A stretch of 64,000 bases of DNA, taken from contig NZ_JAGIAG010000006.1 of the NCBI RefSeq assembly GCF_017744955.1, forward strand, positions 248,001 through 312,000, written 5' to 3'. The notes under the pieces are model-generated. The model saw only the letters and a list, made by a program, of their open reading frames with translations. It was not told the DNA's origin and did no database searches. Below, piece by piece: positions 10,924-20,849 of the stretch; position 1 is the first letter of the stretch, and each line of letters starts with the position of its first letter. A program made the position numbers and the translations under genes. Source of the stretch: Dokdonella sp. Lineage in GTDB: Bacteria > Pseudomonadota > Gammaproteobacteria > Xanthomonadales > Rhodanobacteraceae.

Positions 10924-10929
10924 TACACT
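10924..10929 (+). promoter_or_regulatory. Possible -10 element for yajQ
   Basis: TACACT lies 31 bp upstream of the yajQ start in an otherwise GC-rich gap. A matching -35 at proper spacing is not obvious, so this is tentative. Confidence 0.3.
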
Positions 10930-10959
10930 GTCGTCCCCTCCTTGCAGCCGAGCGTCGCC

Positions 10960-11442
10960 ATGCCCTCGTTCGACGTGGTTTCCGAAGTCGACAAGCACGA
11001 ACTGACCAATGCGGTCGACCAGGCCAACCGCGAACTCGGCAACCGCTTCGACTTCAAGGGCAGCGACGCGCGCTTCGAGCTGGAAGGCTCCGTCATCACG
11101 CAGTCCGCGCCGAGCGAGTTCCAGCTCAAGCAGATGGGCGACATCCTGCGCGCGCGCCTCGCCGCGCGCGGCATCGACGTACGCTGCCTCGACGCCGCCG
11201 AGCCGGAGGTCAATCTGGCCGCGGCGAAGCAGAAGATCACGGTCAAGCAAGGCATCGAGCAGCCGGTCGCGAAGAAGATCGTCGCCGCGATCAAGGCGGC
11301 CAAGCTGAAGGTCGAAGCGCAGATCAACGGCGAGAAGCTGCGCGTCACCGGCAAGAAGCGCGACGACCTGCAGCTGGCGATCGCGCTGCTGCGCAAGGGC
11401 GAGTTCGAGGTGCCGCTGCAGTTCGACAACTTCCGCGACTGA
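10960..11442 (+). CDS. yajQ: YajQ family nucleotide-binding protein
   Basis: The 160-residue protein starts MPSFDVVSEVDKHELTNAVD, the signature YajQ N-terminus; an upstream in-frame ATG is rejected because homologues start here. Other family marks are NRFDFKGSDARFEL, the central KQGIEQPVAKKIVAAIK and the C-terminal PLQFDNFRD. YajQ has two intertwined ferredoxin-like domains. In Xanthomonas, family members bind cyclic di-GMP and act with a LysR-type partner; here the ligand is only inferred. Confidence 0.93.
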   Translation: MPSFDVVSEVDKHELTNAVDQANRELGNRFDFKGSDARFELEGSVITQSAPSEFQLKQMGDILRARLAARGIDVRCLDAAEPEVNLAAAKQKITVKQGIEQPVAKKIVAAIKAAKLKVEAQINGEKLRVTGKKRDDLQLAIALLRKGEFEVPLQFDNFRD

Positions 11443-11488
11443 CCTGACGAACGCCGCGAGACCGGCACCGCCAAGTCGAGCGACCGCT

Positions 11489-12370
11489 TCAGGAACGCTG
11501 CTTCAAGCTCGACGCCGGAACGCTCATCAGCGCAAAACTCGTACGAACCCACGCACGCCCGCCGCGCTCCTGATCGAGCAATACCGGCATGCGCCCGTAG
11601 TCGCGTTTGGGCAGCGTATTGCTGGGCTGTGCGCCGAGGTCGTAGTTCAGCATCGCCACGGCTTCCGTCGTCGCCTCGGTCAGAATGCGCTGCCAGTCCT
11701 CTGCGGACAACTGCTGGAACCGGCTGCCGCCGGGCAGATCCCTCGCCTGGAGAACGTAGGAGACGACCTGCGTGTAGCGCGCGGTGGTCTTCAGCCTTCC
11801 GTTCGAACCCGACGTACGATCGACGATCCTGGCGAAAAGCGAGTAGGTGAATGTCTCTCCGTCGTAGCTGACCGAATAGCTCGGCACCAGCACCAGAATG
11901 TTCGTTCCGGCTTTCAGGCGCTTGTGCTTTTCATCTTCCGCCTCGCTTCGATCGAGCACTTCAACCGCGATGTTTGCGGCGATCAGGTTCTCATCGAGAC
12001 CGTCGAAACTGCGCCGGATGAGGGTGTCGATATCCAGCGACTGCGTGGCCGCTCGCAGCGGCTTCGACGCTTCCTCGGCGACGCTCTGGCGATGCGCGTC
12101 GACCGCAGCGTCGACCAGCGCGCCGATCAGGCCGGCAGCCGCCCCGGCGGCGAATCCTCCGGCGGCGACGCCCGGCGAGGAAGCCATCTGCAAGCCCGCG
12201 GCCGTACCGACGGTCGAATTCCCGTGCGAGACCTCGATCCGGTGCTGCGTCAGGCGAACCTCCGCATCGACGTTCGACGCCAACGGCAATGCCAGCCGCT
12301 CGCGCTGGACGTGCGGCCCCGAAGCGCAACCAGCGACCAGCAACACCCCCGCCCACAGCAGACGTTTCAT
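11489..12370 (-). CDS. Putative outer-membrane lipoprotein
   Basis: The 293-residue protein begins MKRLLWAGVLLVAGC, a clear signal peptidase II lipobox (LVAGC) that fixes the start at 12370, with GGAAG upstream. After the Cys there is a short linker. A Gly/Ala-rich stretch (~residues 65-95: GVAAGGFAAGAAAGLIGALVDAAVDA) could be a membrane-associated or glycine-zipper segment. The remaining region is mixed alpha/beta with no motif I recognise. Convergent with yajQ. The lipoprotein assignment is secure; the function is unknown. Confidence 0.8.
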   Translation of the reverse strand: MKRLLWAGVLLVAGCASGPHVQRERLALPLASNVDAEVRLTQHRIEVSHGNSTVGTAAGLQMASSPGVAAGGFAAGAAAGLIGALVDAAVDAHRQSVAEEASKPLRAATQSLDIDTLIRRSFDGLDENLIAANIAVEVLDRSEAEDEKHKRLKAGTNILVLVPSYSVSYDGETFTYSLFARIVDRTSGSNGRLKTTARYTQVVSYVLQARDLPGGSRFQQLSAEDWQRILTEATTEAVAMLNYDLGAQPSNTLPKRDYGRMPVLLDQERGGRAWVRTSFALMSVPASSLKQRS

Positions 12371-12499
12371 GCACTTCCCCCTTCCGATCGAGCGACACCC
12401 CGTCGCGCATTGTGCAGCGGTCTTTGGGCTCCGCACCAGCGGCGGCGTTGCGGACGTACGCGCGTCAGGCCCGCGAAGGTCGCGGACGACGCCTCGAAT

Positions 12500-13222
12500 T
12501 CAACCGGAGACCGATTCTCCCGAGGTTTCGAACAACGAAGCGATCTCGTCCACGCCGAGCGCGCGCCATGCGCCCGGCGGCAGGTGGCCGAGCGCCAGCC
12601 CGCCGATCGCGACGCGGTGAAGCGCGAGCACGTGGTTGCCGACCGCGGCGAACATGCGCCGCACCTGGTGGTAGCGGCCTTCCGTGATCGACAGCTCCGC
12701 CTCGCGCGGTGCGAGCGCTTCGAGCTGCGCCGGCGCCAGCGGCGTGGTCTCGGAATCGAGCATCAGCGTCCCGCTGGCGAAGAGCGCCGCCTCGTCGCCG
12801 CGCAGGTCTTCGGCCAGCGTCGCGCGATAGCGCTTCACCACGTTCGCGCGCGGCGAGATGATCCGGTGCAGCAGCGCACCGTCGTCGGTCAGCAGCAGCA
12901 GACCCGAGGTGTCGCGATCGAGGCGGCCGACCGTCGACAGCGACGGATCGCGCAGCCGGAAACGCGGCGGCAGCAGGTCGTAGACGAGCCGGCCGGCGTC
13001 CTTGGTCGAGCAGGTGTAGCCGGTCGGCTTGTGCAGCATCAGCGCCAGGCCCGGCGGCGGATCGAGCGGCTCGCCGTCGAGGCGGATCGACTCGTGCTCG
13101 ATCTTGTCGTCCGCGTACAGCACCTCGCCCGCCGCGTCGGTGACGCGCCCCTCGCGGAACATCGTCGTGACCTGCTTGCGGCTGCCGTAGCCGAGATTGG
13201 CGATCCGTTTGACCAGCTTCAT
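12500..13222 (-). CDS. RsuA/RluB/RluE/RluF-type pseudouridine synthase
   Basis: The 240-residue protein has an N-terminal S4 domain (MKLVKRIANLGYGSRKQVTTMFREGRV) and the RsuA-class catalytic motif GRLDRDTSGLLLLTDDG, whose Asp is the conserved nucleophile. MLHKPTGYTCS and EGRYHQVRRMFAAVGNHV are further family motifs. It isomerises a uridine in rRNA; the length and S4 domain fit RsuA (16S U516), but the exact target is not proven. It lies 13 bp downstream of the YajD-like gene on the same strand. Confidence 0.85.
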   Translation of the reverse strand: MKLVKRIANLGYGSRKQVTTMFREGRVTDAAGEVLYADDKIEHESIRLDGEPLDPPPGLALMLHKPTGYTCSTKDAGRLVYDLLPPRFRLRDPSLSTVGRLDRDTSGLLLLTDDGALLHRIISPRANVVKRYRATLAEDLRGDEAALFASGTLMLDSETTPLAPAQLEALAPREAELSITEGRYHQVRRMFAAVGNHVLALHRVAIGGLALGHLPPGAWRALGVDEIASLFETSGESVSG

Positions 13223-13235
13223 TGCGATCGACGAC

Positions 13236-13607
13236 TCAGCCCTTGCCGCGCGCGAGCAGGCTCTTGAGGTCGGCGAACGGATTGTTCGTCGCCGCTGCTA
13301 CCGCCGCCTCGCCGGTGTCGCCTTCGACGTGGTCGATGTAGCGCGAATGCTCGTTGTCGTGGCAGTACACGCACAGCAGCTCCCAGTTGCTGCCGTCGGG
13401 CGGATTGAAATCGTGGTCGTGGTTGCGGTGGTGCACGGTCAGCTCCTGCACGTTGGCGCGCGTGAACTCGCGCGCGCAGCGGCCGCAGACCCACGGATAC
13501 ATCTGCAATGCGCGCTCCCGGTAGCCGTGGCCGCGCTGTTCGGCGGCGCGGCGCGCTTCGGCGACGATGCGGTCGAGTTTGGTGTTGTCCAGCTTTCCGG
13601 CCGTCAT
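13236..13607 (-). CDS. yajD: YajD-like HNH nuclease
   Basis: The 123-residue protein carries an HNH module: CGRCAREF, then VHHRNHDHDFNPPDGSNWELLCVYCHDNEH. The two CxxC pairs would bind structural zinc and the HH/N/H residues the catalytic metal. The length and the N-terminal KLDNTKLDRIVAEAR match E. coli YajD. The biological substrate is unknown. It is the first gene of a two-gene unit with the pseudouridine synthase. Confidence 0.85.
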   Translation of the reverse strand: MTAGKLDNTKLDRIVAEARRAAEQRGHGYRERALQMYPWVCGRCAREFTRANVQELTVHHRNHDHDFNPPDGSNWELLCVYCHDNEHSRYIDHVEGDTGEAAVAAATNNPFADLKSLLARGKG

Positions 13608-13717
13608 GCTCGCAGGCTTCGGGGGCAGTGGTCGGCGACGATAGCGAAATCTTCGTCGCGATGCTCGCGGCCGCTCGCGCGCAGTAGACTGTCCACGACC
13701 ACCACGGGAGGGATGTC

Positions 13718-14278
13718 ATGTTCCTGATGTCGTTCTGGCTGCCGATCCTGCTCTCGGCCGTGTTCGTCTTCCTGGCCAGCGCCGTGATCAACATGGCCTT
13801 CACGTTCTGGCACGCGCCGGACATGAAGGGCTTCGCGAACGAGGACGAAGTCGCCGCGGCGATGCGCAGGAACGGCCCCGCGCCGGGGCTGTACATGATC
13901 CCGTTCTGCGACCCGGCCACGTTCAAGGATCCGGCGGTGCAGGCGAAATTCGCACAAGGCCCGGTGGCGAAGATCTACCTCAGTCCCAACGGCATGAAGA
14001 GCCTCGGCGCCCACCTCGGCGCGTGGTTCCTGCTCTGCCTGGCGATCTCGATCGTCTGCGCCGGCCTGGCCGGAGCCGTGCTGCCGCCGAGCGCCGGCAC
14101 GCATGCGATCTGGCACACGGTCGGCCTCGCCGCATTGCTCGGCTACTCGTTCGGCGAGCCGACCAATGCGATCTGGCGCGGGCAGCCGTGGATCGTTTCG
14201 TTGAAGTACGCGATCGACGGCTTGCTCTACGCGATCGTCACGGCCGCCACCTTCGCGTGGCTGTGGCCGGCCGCCTGA
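13718..14278 (+). CDS. Small integral membrane protein, function unknown
   Basis: The 186-residue protein has predicted membrane segments at residues ~5-27, ~100-120, ~125-150 and ~165-183. A soluble ~60-residue loop lies between the first two (HAPDMKGFANEDEVAAAMRR...). A GGGAGG site lies upstream of the ATG, and TAGACT at 13685-13690 could be a -10. Proteins of this type are common in Xanthomonadales and other bacteria, but I do not know a function. Confidence 0.75.
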   Translation: MFLMSFWLPILLSAVFVFLASAVINMAFTFWHAPDMKGFANEDEVAAAMRRNGPAPGLYMIPFCDPATFKDPAVQAKFAQGPVAKIYLSPNGMKSLGAHLGAWFLLCLAISIVCAGLAGAVLPPSAGTHAIWHTVGLAALLGYSFGEPTNAIWRGQPWIVSLKYAIDGLLYAIVTAATFAWLWPAA

Positions 14279-14299
14279 TGGATCGTTCGTTGCGATGAG

Positions 14300-14323
14300 G
14301 AAACCGGTCCGACCGGGCCGGTT

Positions 14324-14325
<2 letters not shown>
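14300..14325. terminator. Hairpin between convergent genes
   Basis: GAAACCGG and CCGGTTTC pair and the stem continues inward (11 bp including one G-T), leaving a short GACC loop. It overlaps the stop of the ABC-F gene and follows the membrane-protein gene by 21 bp. No T-run. Confidence 0.45.
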
Positions 14326-16069
<1,744 letters not shown>

Positions 16070-16117
16070 GGGGGCGTTGCCGGACGTGCGAAAGCGCGCA
16101 TTGTAGCCGATGCGCGT

Positions 16118-17113
<996 letters not shown>

Positions 17114-17241
17114 GCGTACGCTCCTTGCGGTCGAAGCGTTGCACTTGGGGGCGCGCGCGGGCGCACGCAAGCCGCCGCATCACGAGACAAGGCGCCGACT
17201 TGAGCGCACACTCCGCCGCCCCGCTCCGCCGACGTACCGCC

Positions 17242-18600
17242 ATGCGCGACCTCACCACCGGTTCGATCACCAGCCATCTGCTGCGGCTCGCCGCGCCGAT
17301 CGCGATCGGCATGCTGTTCCAGACTCTGTACGTGCTGGTCGACCTGTATTTCGTCGCGCAGATCGGCGACGCGGCGATCGCCGGCGTCGCCACCGCCGGC
17401 AACGTGCAGTTCGTCGTGATGGCGCTGAGCCAGGTGCTCGGCGTCGGTGCGATGGCGCTGATCGCGCAAGCGGTCGGCCGCAAGGACCGCGCCGACGCGA
17501 ACCTGGTCTTCAACCAGAGCCTGCTGCTTGCCGCACTGTTCGCCGTGCTGACCCTGCTCGCCGGCGCCGCCCTGGTCGGCCCCTATACGCGCGCGCTCAG
17601 CGCCGACGAGGCGACGCGCGCGGCCGGCGCGACCTATCTCTACTGGTTCCTGCCCGGCATGGCGCTGCAGTTCGCGCTGATCGCGATGGGCTCGGCCCTG
17701 CGCGGCACCGGCCTGGCCAAGCCCGGCATGATCGTGCAGGTGCTGACGGTGCTGTTGAACGCGCTGCTGGCGCCGATCCTCACCGCCGGCTGGCTCACCG
17801 GCCGGCCGTACGGCGTGGCCGGCGCGGCGCTGGCCAGCTCGATCTCGGTCGCGGTCGGCGTGGTGCTGATGGCCGGGTACTTCGTGCGCATGGAAAAGTA
17901 CGTCGGCTTCGACCGCAGCCTGCTGCGCCTGCACCTGCCGACCTGGCAACGCATCCTGCGCATCGGCCTGCCGCCCGGCGGCGAGTTCGTGATCATGTTC
18001 CTCTACCTCGGCCTGATCTACTGGCTGATCCGTTCCTTCGGCGCGCATGCGCAGGCCGGCTTCGGCGTCGGCTCGCGCGTGATGCAGGCGATCTTCCTTC
18101 CGGCGATGGCGATCGCGTTCGCGGTCGCGCCGATGGCCGGACAGAACTTCGGCGCCGGCTCGCTGGCGCGTGTGCGCGCGACGTTCCGCCATGCCGCTCT
18201 GCTCGGCAGCGCGCTGATGCTGGTGCTGACCTTGTTCTGCCAGTGGAAGCCGGAAGTGCTGATCCACGGATTCACGGCCGATCCGGAAGTGATCCAGGTC
18301 GGCGCCGAATTCCTGCGCATCATCGCGTGGAATTTCGTCGCGCAGGGGCTGATCTTCAGCTGCGCGGGAATGTTCCAGGCGCTCGGCAATACGCTGCCGT
18401 CGCTGTACGCGAGCGCGACACGCGTCGTGCTGACCGCGGTGCCGGCGCTGTGGCTGTCCTCGCAGCCGGGATTCCAGTTGCACCAGCTGTGGTATCTCTC
18501 GGTCGCGACGGTGACGCTCCAGGCCCTGCTCTGCCTGTGGCTGCTGCGCCGCGAGCTGCAGCGGCGCGAATCGGGCGCGCTCGTCGCGGCGGCGGCCTGA
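17242..18600 (+). CDS. MATE family multidrug/cation antiporter
   Basis: The 452-residue protein has about twelve membrane segments in two homologous halves. It begins MRDLTTGSITSHLLRLAAPIAIGMLFQTLY, typical of MATE exporters. Conserved patches include VGSRVMQAIFLPAMAIAFAVAPMAGQNFGAG in the second half. It would exchange Na+ or H+ for cationic drugs or metabolites at the inner membrane. The ATG at 17242 is preferred because upstream in-frame sequence is unlike any MATE protein. Divergent from the LLM monooxygenase; a shared detoxification role is only a guess. Confidence 0.9.
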   Translation: MRDLTTGSITSHLLRLAAPIAIGMLFQTLYVLVDLYFVAQIGDAAIAGVATAGNVQFVVMALSQVLGVGAMALIAQAVGRKDRADANLVFNQSLLLAALFAVLTLLAGAALVGPYTRALSADEATRAAGATYLYWFLPGMALQFALIAMGSALRGTGLAKPGMIVQVLTVLLNALLAPILTAGWLTGRPYGVAGAALASSISVAVGVVLMAGYFVRMEKYVGFDRSLLRLHLPTWQRILRIGLPPGGEFVIMFLYLGLIYWLIRSFGAHAQAGFGVGSRVMQAIFLPAMAIAFAVAPMAGQNFGAGSLARVRATFRHAALLGSALMLVLTLFCQWKPEVLIHGFTADPEVIQVGAEFLRIIAWNFVAQGLIFSCAGMFQALGNTLPSLYASATRVVLTAVPALWLSSQPGFQLHQLWYLSVATVTLQALLCLWLLRRELQRRESGALVAAAA

Positions 18601-18631
18601 TCCCCGAACACGCCGCCGAAGCGGCCGGTCG

Positions 18632-19378
18632 TCAGCGCAGCGCGCGCTGCTCGCCTTCGTCGCGCAGGCTGAACGGCGTGAAGGACGTGCCGCGGTCGTA
18701 CACGTCGACGCCTTCGCGGCGCTTGAGGAAACCGACCACCGCATAGGTGACCGGCGTGAACACGACCTCCACCAGCACCTTCATCGTCCAGTTGAACGCG
18801 ACGACCTTGAGGATCGTCTCGCCTTCCCAGATGCCGGCGAAGGCGATCGGATAGAACGTCAGGCTGTCCACGCCCTGTCCGACCATGGTCGAGCCGATCG
18901 TGCGCGTCCACAGCCAGCGGCCGCGCGTCCACAGTTTCATCTTCGCCATCACGAAGGAGTTGGCGAAGTCGCCGATCCAGTAGGCGATCATCGAGGCGAG
19001 CACGATGCGCCAGGTGGTGCCGAACGCGACTTCCAACGCCGGCTGCAGCTGCGCGTTGTACGGTTCGCTCGGGCTCGGCGGCATGACCAGGATGACCCAG
19101 GTCATGAAGCTCGCGAACAGCAGTCCGCCGAAGCCGGCCCAGATCGCGCGGCGCGCGCGCGAATAGCCGTACACCTCGGTCAGCACGTCGCCGAAGATGT
19201 AGCTGATCGGGAAGAACAGGTTGCCGACGCCGAAGCTGAGCGCGCCGAGCAGGGGCAAGGTCACCGTGCCGACCTTGGCCGGTCCGATCAGGTTCGAGCA
19301 GAGCAGCACGGCGACCATGCCGCCGACGAGCAGGTCGTAGTAGCGGAAGCCGCGAACGGTGGCAGCAGGTGGATTCAT
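18632..19378 (-). CDS. yhhQ: Queuosine precursor transporter YhhQ (VUT family)
   Basis: The 248-residue membrane protein has about six transmembrane segments. It contains the family marks NLFFPISYIFGDVLTEVYGYSRARRAIW and YWIGDFANSFVMAKMKLWTRGRWLWTRTIGSTMVGQGVDS. YhhQ imports preQ0/preQ1 for queuosine synthesis. ATG 19378 follows a GGAG site by seven bases and gives the expected N-terminus; a longer upstream reading is low quality. Convergent with the MATE gene. Confidence 0.9.
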   Translation of the reverse strand: MNPPAATVRGFRYYDLLVGGMVAVLLCSNLIGPAKVGTVTLPLLGALSFGVGNLFFPISYIFGDVLTEVYGYSRARRAIWAGFGGLLFASFMTWVILVMPPSPSEPYNAQLQPALEVAFGTTWRIVLASMIAYWIGDFANSFVMAKMKLWTRGRWLWTRTIGSTMVGQGVDSLTFYPIAFAGIWEGETILKVVAFNWTMKVLVEVVFTPVTYAVVGFLKRREGVDVYDRGTSFTPFSLRDEGEQRALR

Positions 19379-19499
19379 CGGCAGGCTCCAAGGCGGGCGC
19401 GAGGATGGTAGCGGCCGACGCCGTGCTTGCGAATATGCGGCGCAGCCGTTGCCGTGCCGGCCTCGCCATGGCATCCGGCGGCGGGCTCCATTGCGCGCC

Positions 19500-20618
19500 T
19501 CAGGGCGAGCGGGCTTCCTCCTGCAATGGCCGGTACACCGCGGCGATCTGCGGAATGAATTCCTGTGGATTGGCGCCGACCAGATTGGTCAGCACGACGA
19601 TCGCCAACCGTTCGTCCGCGTAGACGACGAAGGCGGCACGGGCGCCGCCGATGCCGGCCACCTGTAGCCTGGGGGACGATTGCAGTACCGGCCATCCTGC
19701 CGCCCACGGCCCGTCGGCGCCGCTGTTGAGTTTTTCCGGCGCCCACATCTGCCGCACGTGCGCCGCGCTGATCAACCGCCCGCTCGACAATGCCACCAGC
19801 CAGTGCGCCACATCGTCCGCCGTGGTCTGGATGCCGCCACCTGCCCAGAGGCTGTACGGTATGTCGTAGATCCAGTGCGAGAGGCGGTTGCCGTCGTCCT
19901 TCGCCATCGTTCCGCGCGGCGTGTAGCTGTACATCGTGGCGGCGTCGGCGACGAGGTCGTAGCTGTCCCCGAAGGTCGACGCCGGCATGCCCGCCACGTC
20001 GAAAATGCGCTCCGCGACGTAGCGCTCGTACGGCATCTTCGTTTGCTTGGCGATGATCTGCGCCATCAATCCGTAGTTGGCCTGGTTGTAGGCGAACCGG
20101 TCGCCGATCGGCGCGGCCATCGGCAGCGCCTTCACCGCCTTCCAGGCATCCGCTTCGCTGCCTCCTCCGATCAGGCCGCGCTCGCCGACGAGGTCGGGGA
20201 TACCCGACGTATGCGCAAGCAGCTGACGCACGCGAACAGGCCGCCAAGCCTCGGGCAGATCGTCGAGATAGCGCGAGATGGGAGCGTCGAGATCGACCAG
20301 TCCGGCCTCGACCAGCTGCATCGCGGCGACGCCGGTGAACGCCTTGGTCGCGGAATTGATCGGGAACCGCGTAGTGCGGGTCGCCGGCACGCGGTTCTCG
20401 ACATTCGCCAAGCCGTAGCTTTGCGACAACACGATCCGATCGTCCTTGACCACCGCGACCTGCAAGCCGGGGATGCGTTTCTCCTGCATCGTCTGCCGTA
20501 TCAACTGCACGGCCCGCCGGTTCGCCTCCTCCAGCGATTCCGCGGCACGGGCTGCAACGGGAAGCGACAGCACCGCTGAGACGAAGACCGCGACAAGACG
20601 ACACTTCATGGAAAACAT
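19500..20618 (-). CDS. Secreted serine hydrolase, beta-lactamase/class C family
   Basis: The 372-residue protein starts at 20618 behind GGGGAAAA (an internal Met at 20609 is also possible). It has a signal peptide ending AARAAES. The beta-lactamase-fold motifs are the SxxK motif in NSATKAF (~residue 78) and HTSGIPDL. The YxN motif reads YNQANYG, so Asn is replaced by Gln. The third motif is GIGGARAAF rather than KTG or HSGG. This fits the broad serine hydrolase/esterase/D-aminopeptidase group, not a true antibiotic-resistance lactamase. Likely periplasmic; substrate unknown. Confidence 0.87.
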   Translation of the reverse strand: MFSMKCRLVAVFVSAVLSLPVAARAAESLEEANRRAVQLIRQTMQEKRIPGLQVAVVKDDRIVLSQSYGLANVENRVPATRTTRFPINSATKAFTGVAAMQLVEAGLVDLDAPISRYLDDLPEAWRPVRVRQLLAHTSGIPDLVGERGLIGGGSEADAWKAVKALPMAAPIGDRFAYNQANYGLMAQIIAKQTKMPYERYVAERIFDVAGMPASTFGDSYDLVADAATMYSYTPRGTMAKDDGNRLSHWIYDIPYSLWAGGGIQTTADDVAHWLVALSSGRLISAAHVRQMWAPEKLNSGADGPWAAGWPVLQSSPRLQVAGIGGARAAFVVYADERLAIVVLTNLVGANPQEFIPQIAAVYRPLQEEARSP

Positions 20619-20849
20619 CAATTTTCCCCAAGAAAAATTACTGCCACACGCGACGCGAACAGCGGCCCGCCGCCGAGGACGCGCCGGCGAATCGAGCACG
20701 AAGACGGATCACGCCTGGAAGGTCGGAAGCAGATGCCGGAATCGAAGGCGCTCGCGCGAAGCCTGCGCCGCGACGATGGGCCGGACGACATCATCATCAT
20801 CGATGAAGACCCTGGTTGTCACGGATCGTAGCCGCTGCTCGCTGCCGCG
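20619..20849. other. Intergenic region, no supported gene
   Basis: These 231 bp separate the serine hydrolase start from the stop of the regulator gene. They include an ATC triplet run at ~20789-20800 and must hold the hydrolase promoter. The 60-codon frame here has poor composition and lacks a ribosome-binding site, so no gene is called. Confidence 0.5.

Noticed and set aside
20618..20800. 60-codon ORF (MMMMSSG...) upstream of the serine hydrolase
   Set aside because: Poor composition, no ribosome-binding site, start within an ATC triplet run, and it ends in the hydrolase start region.
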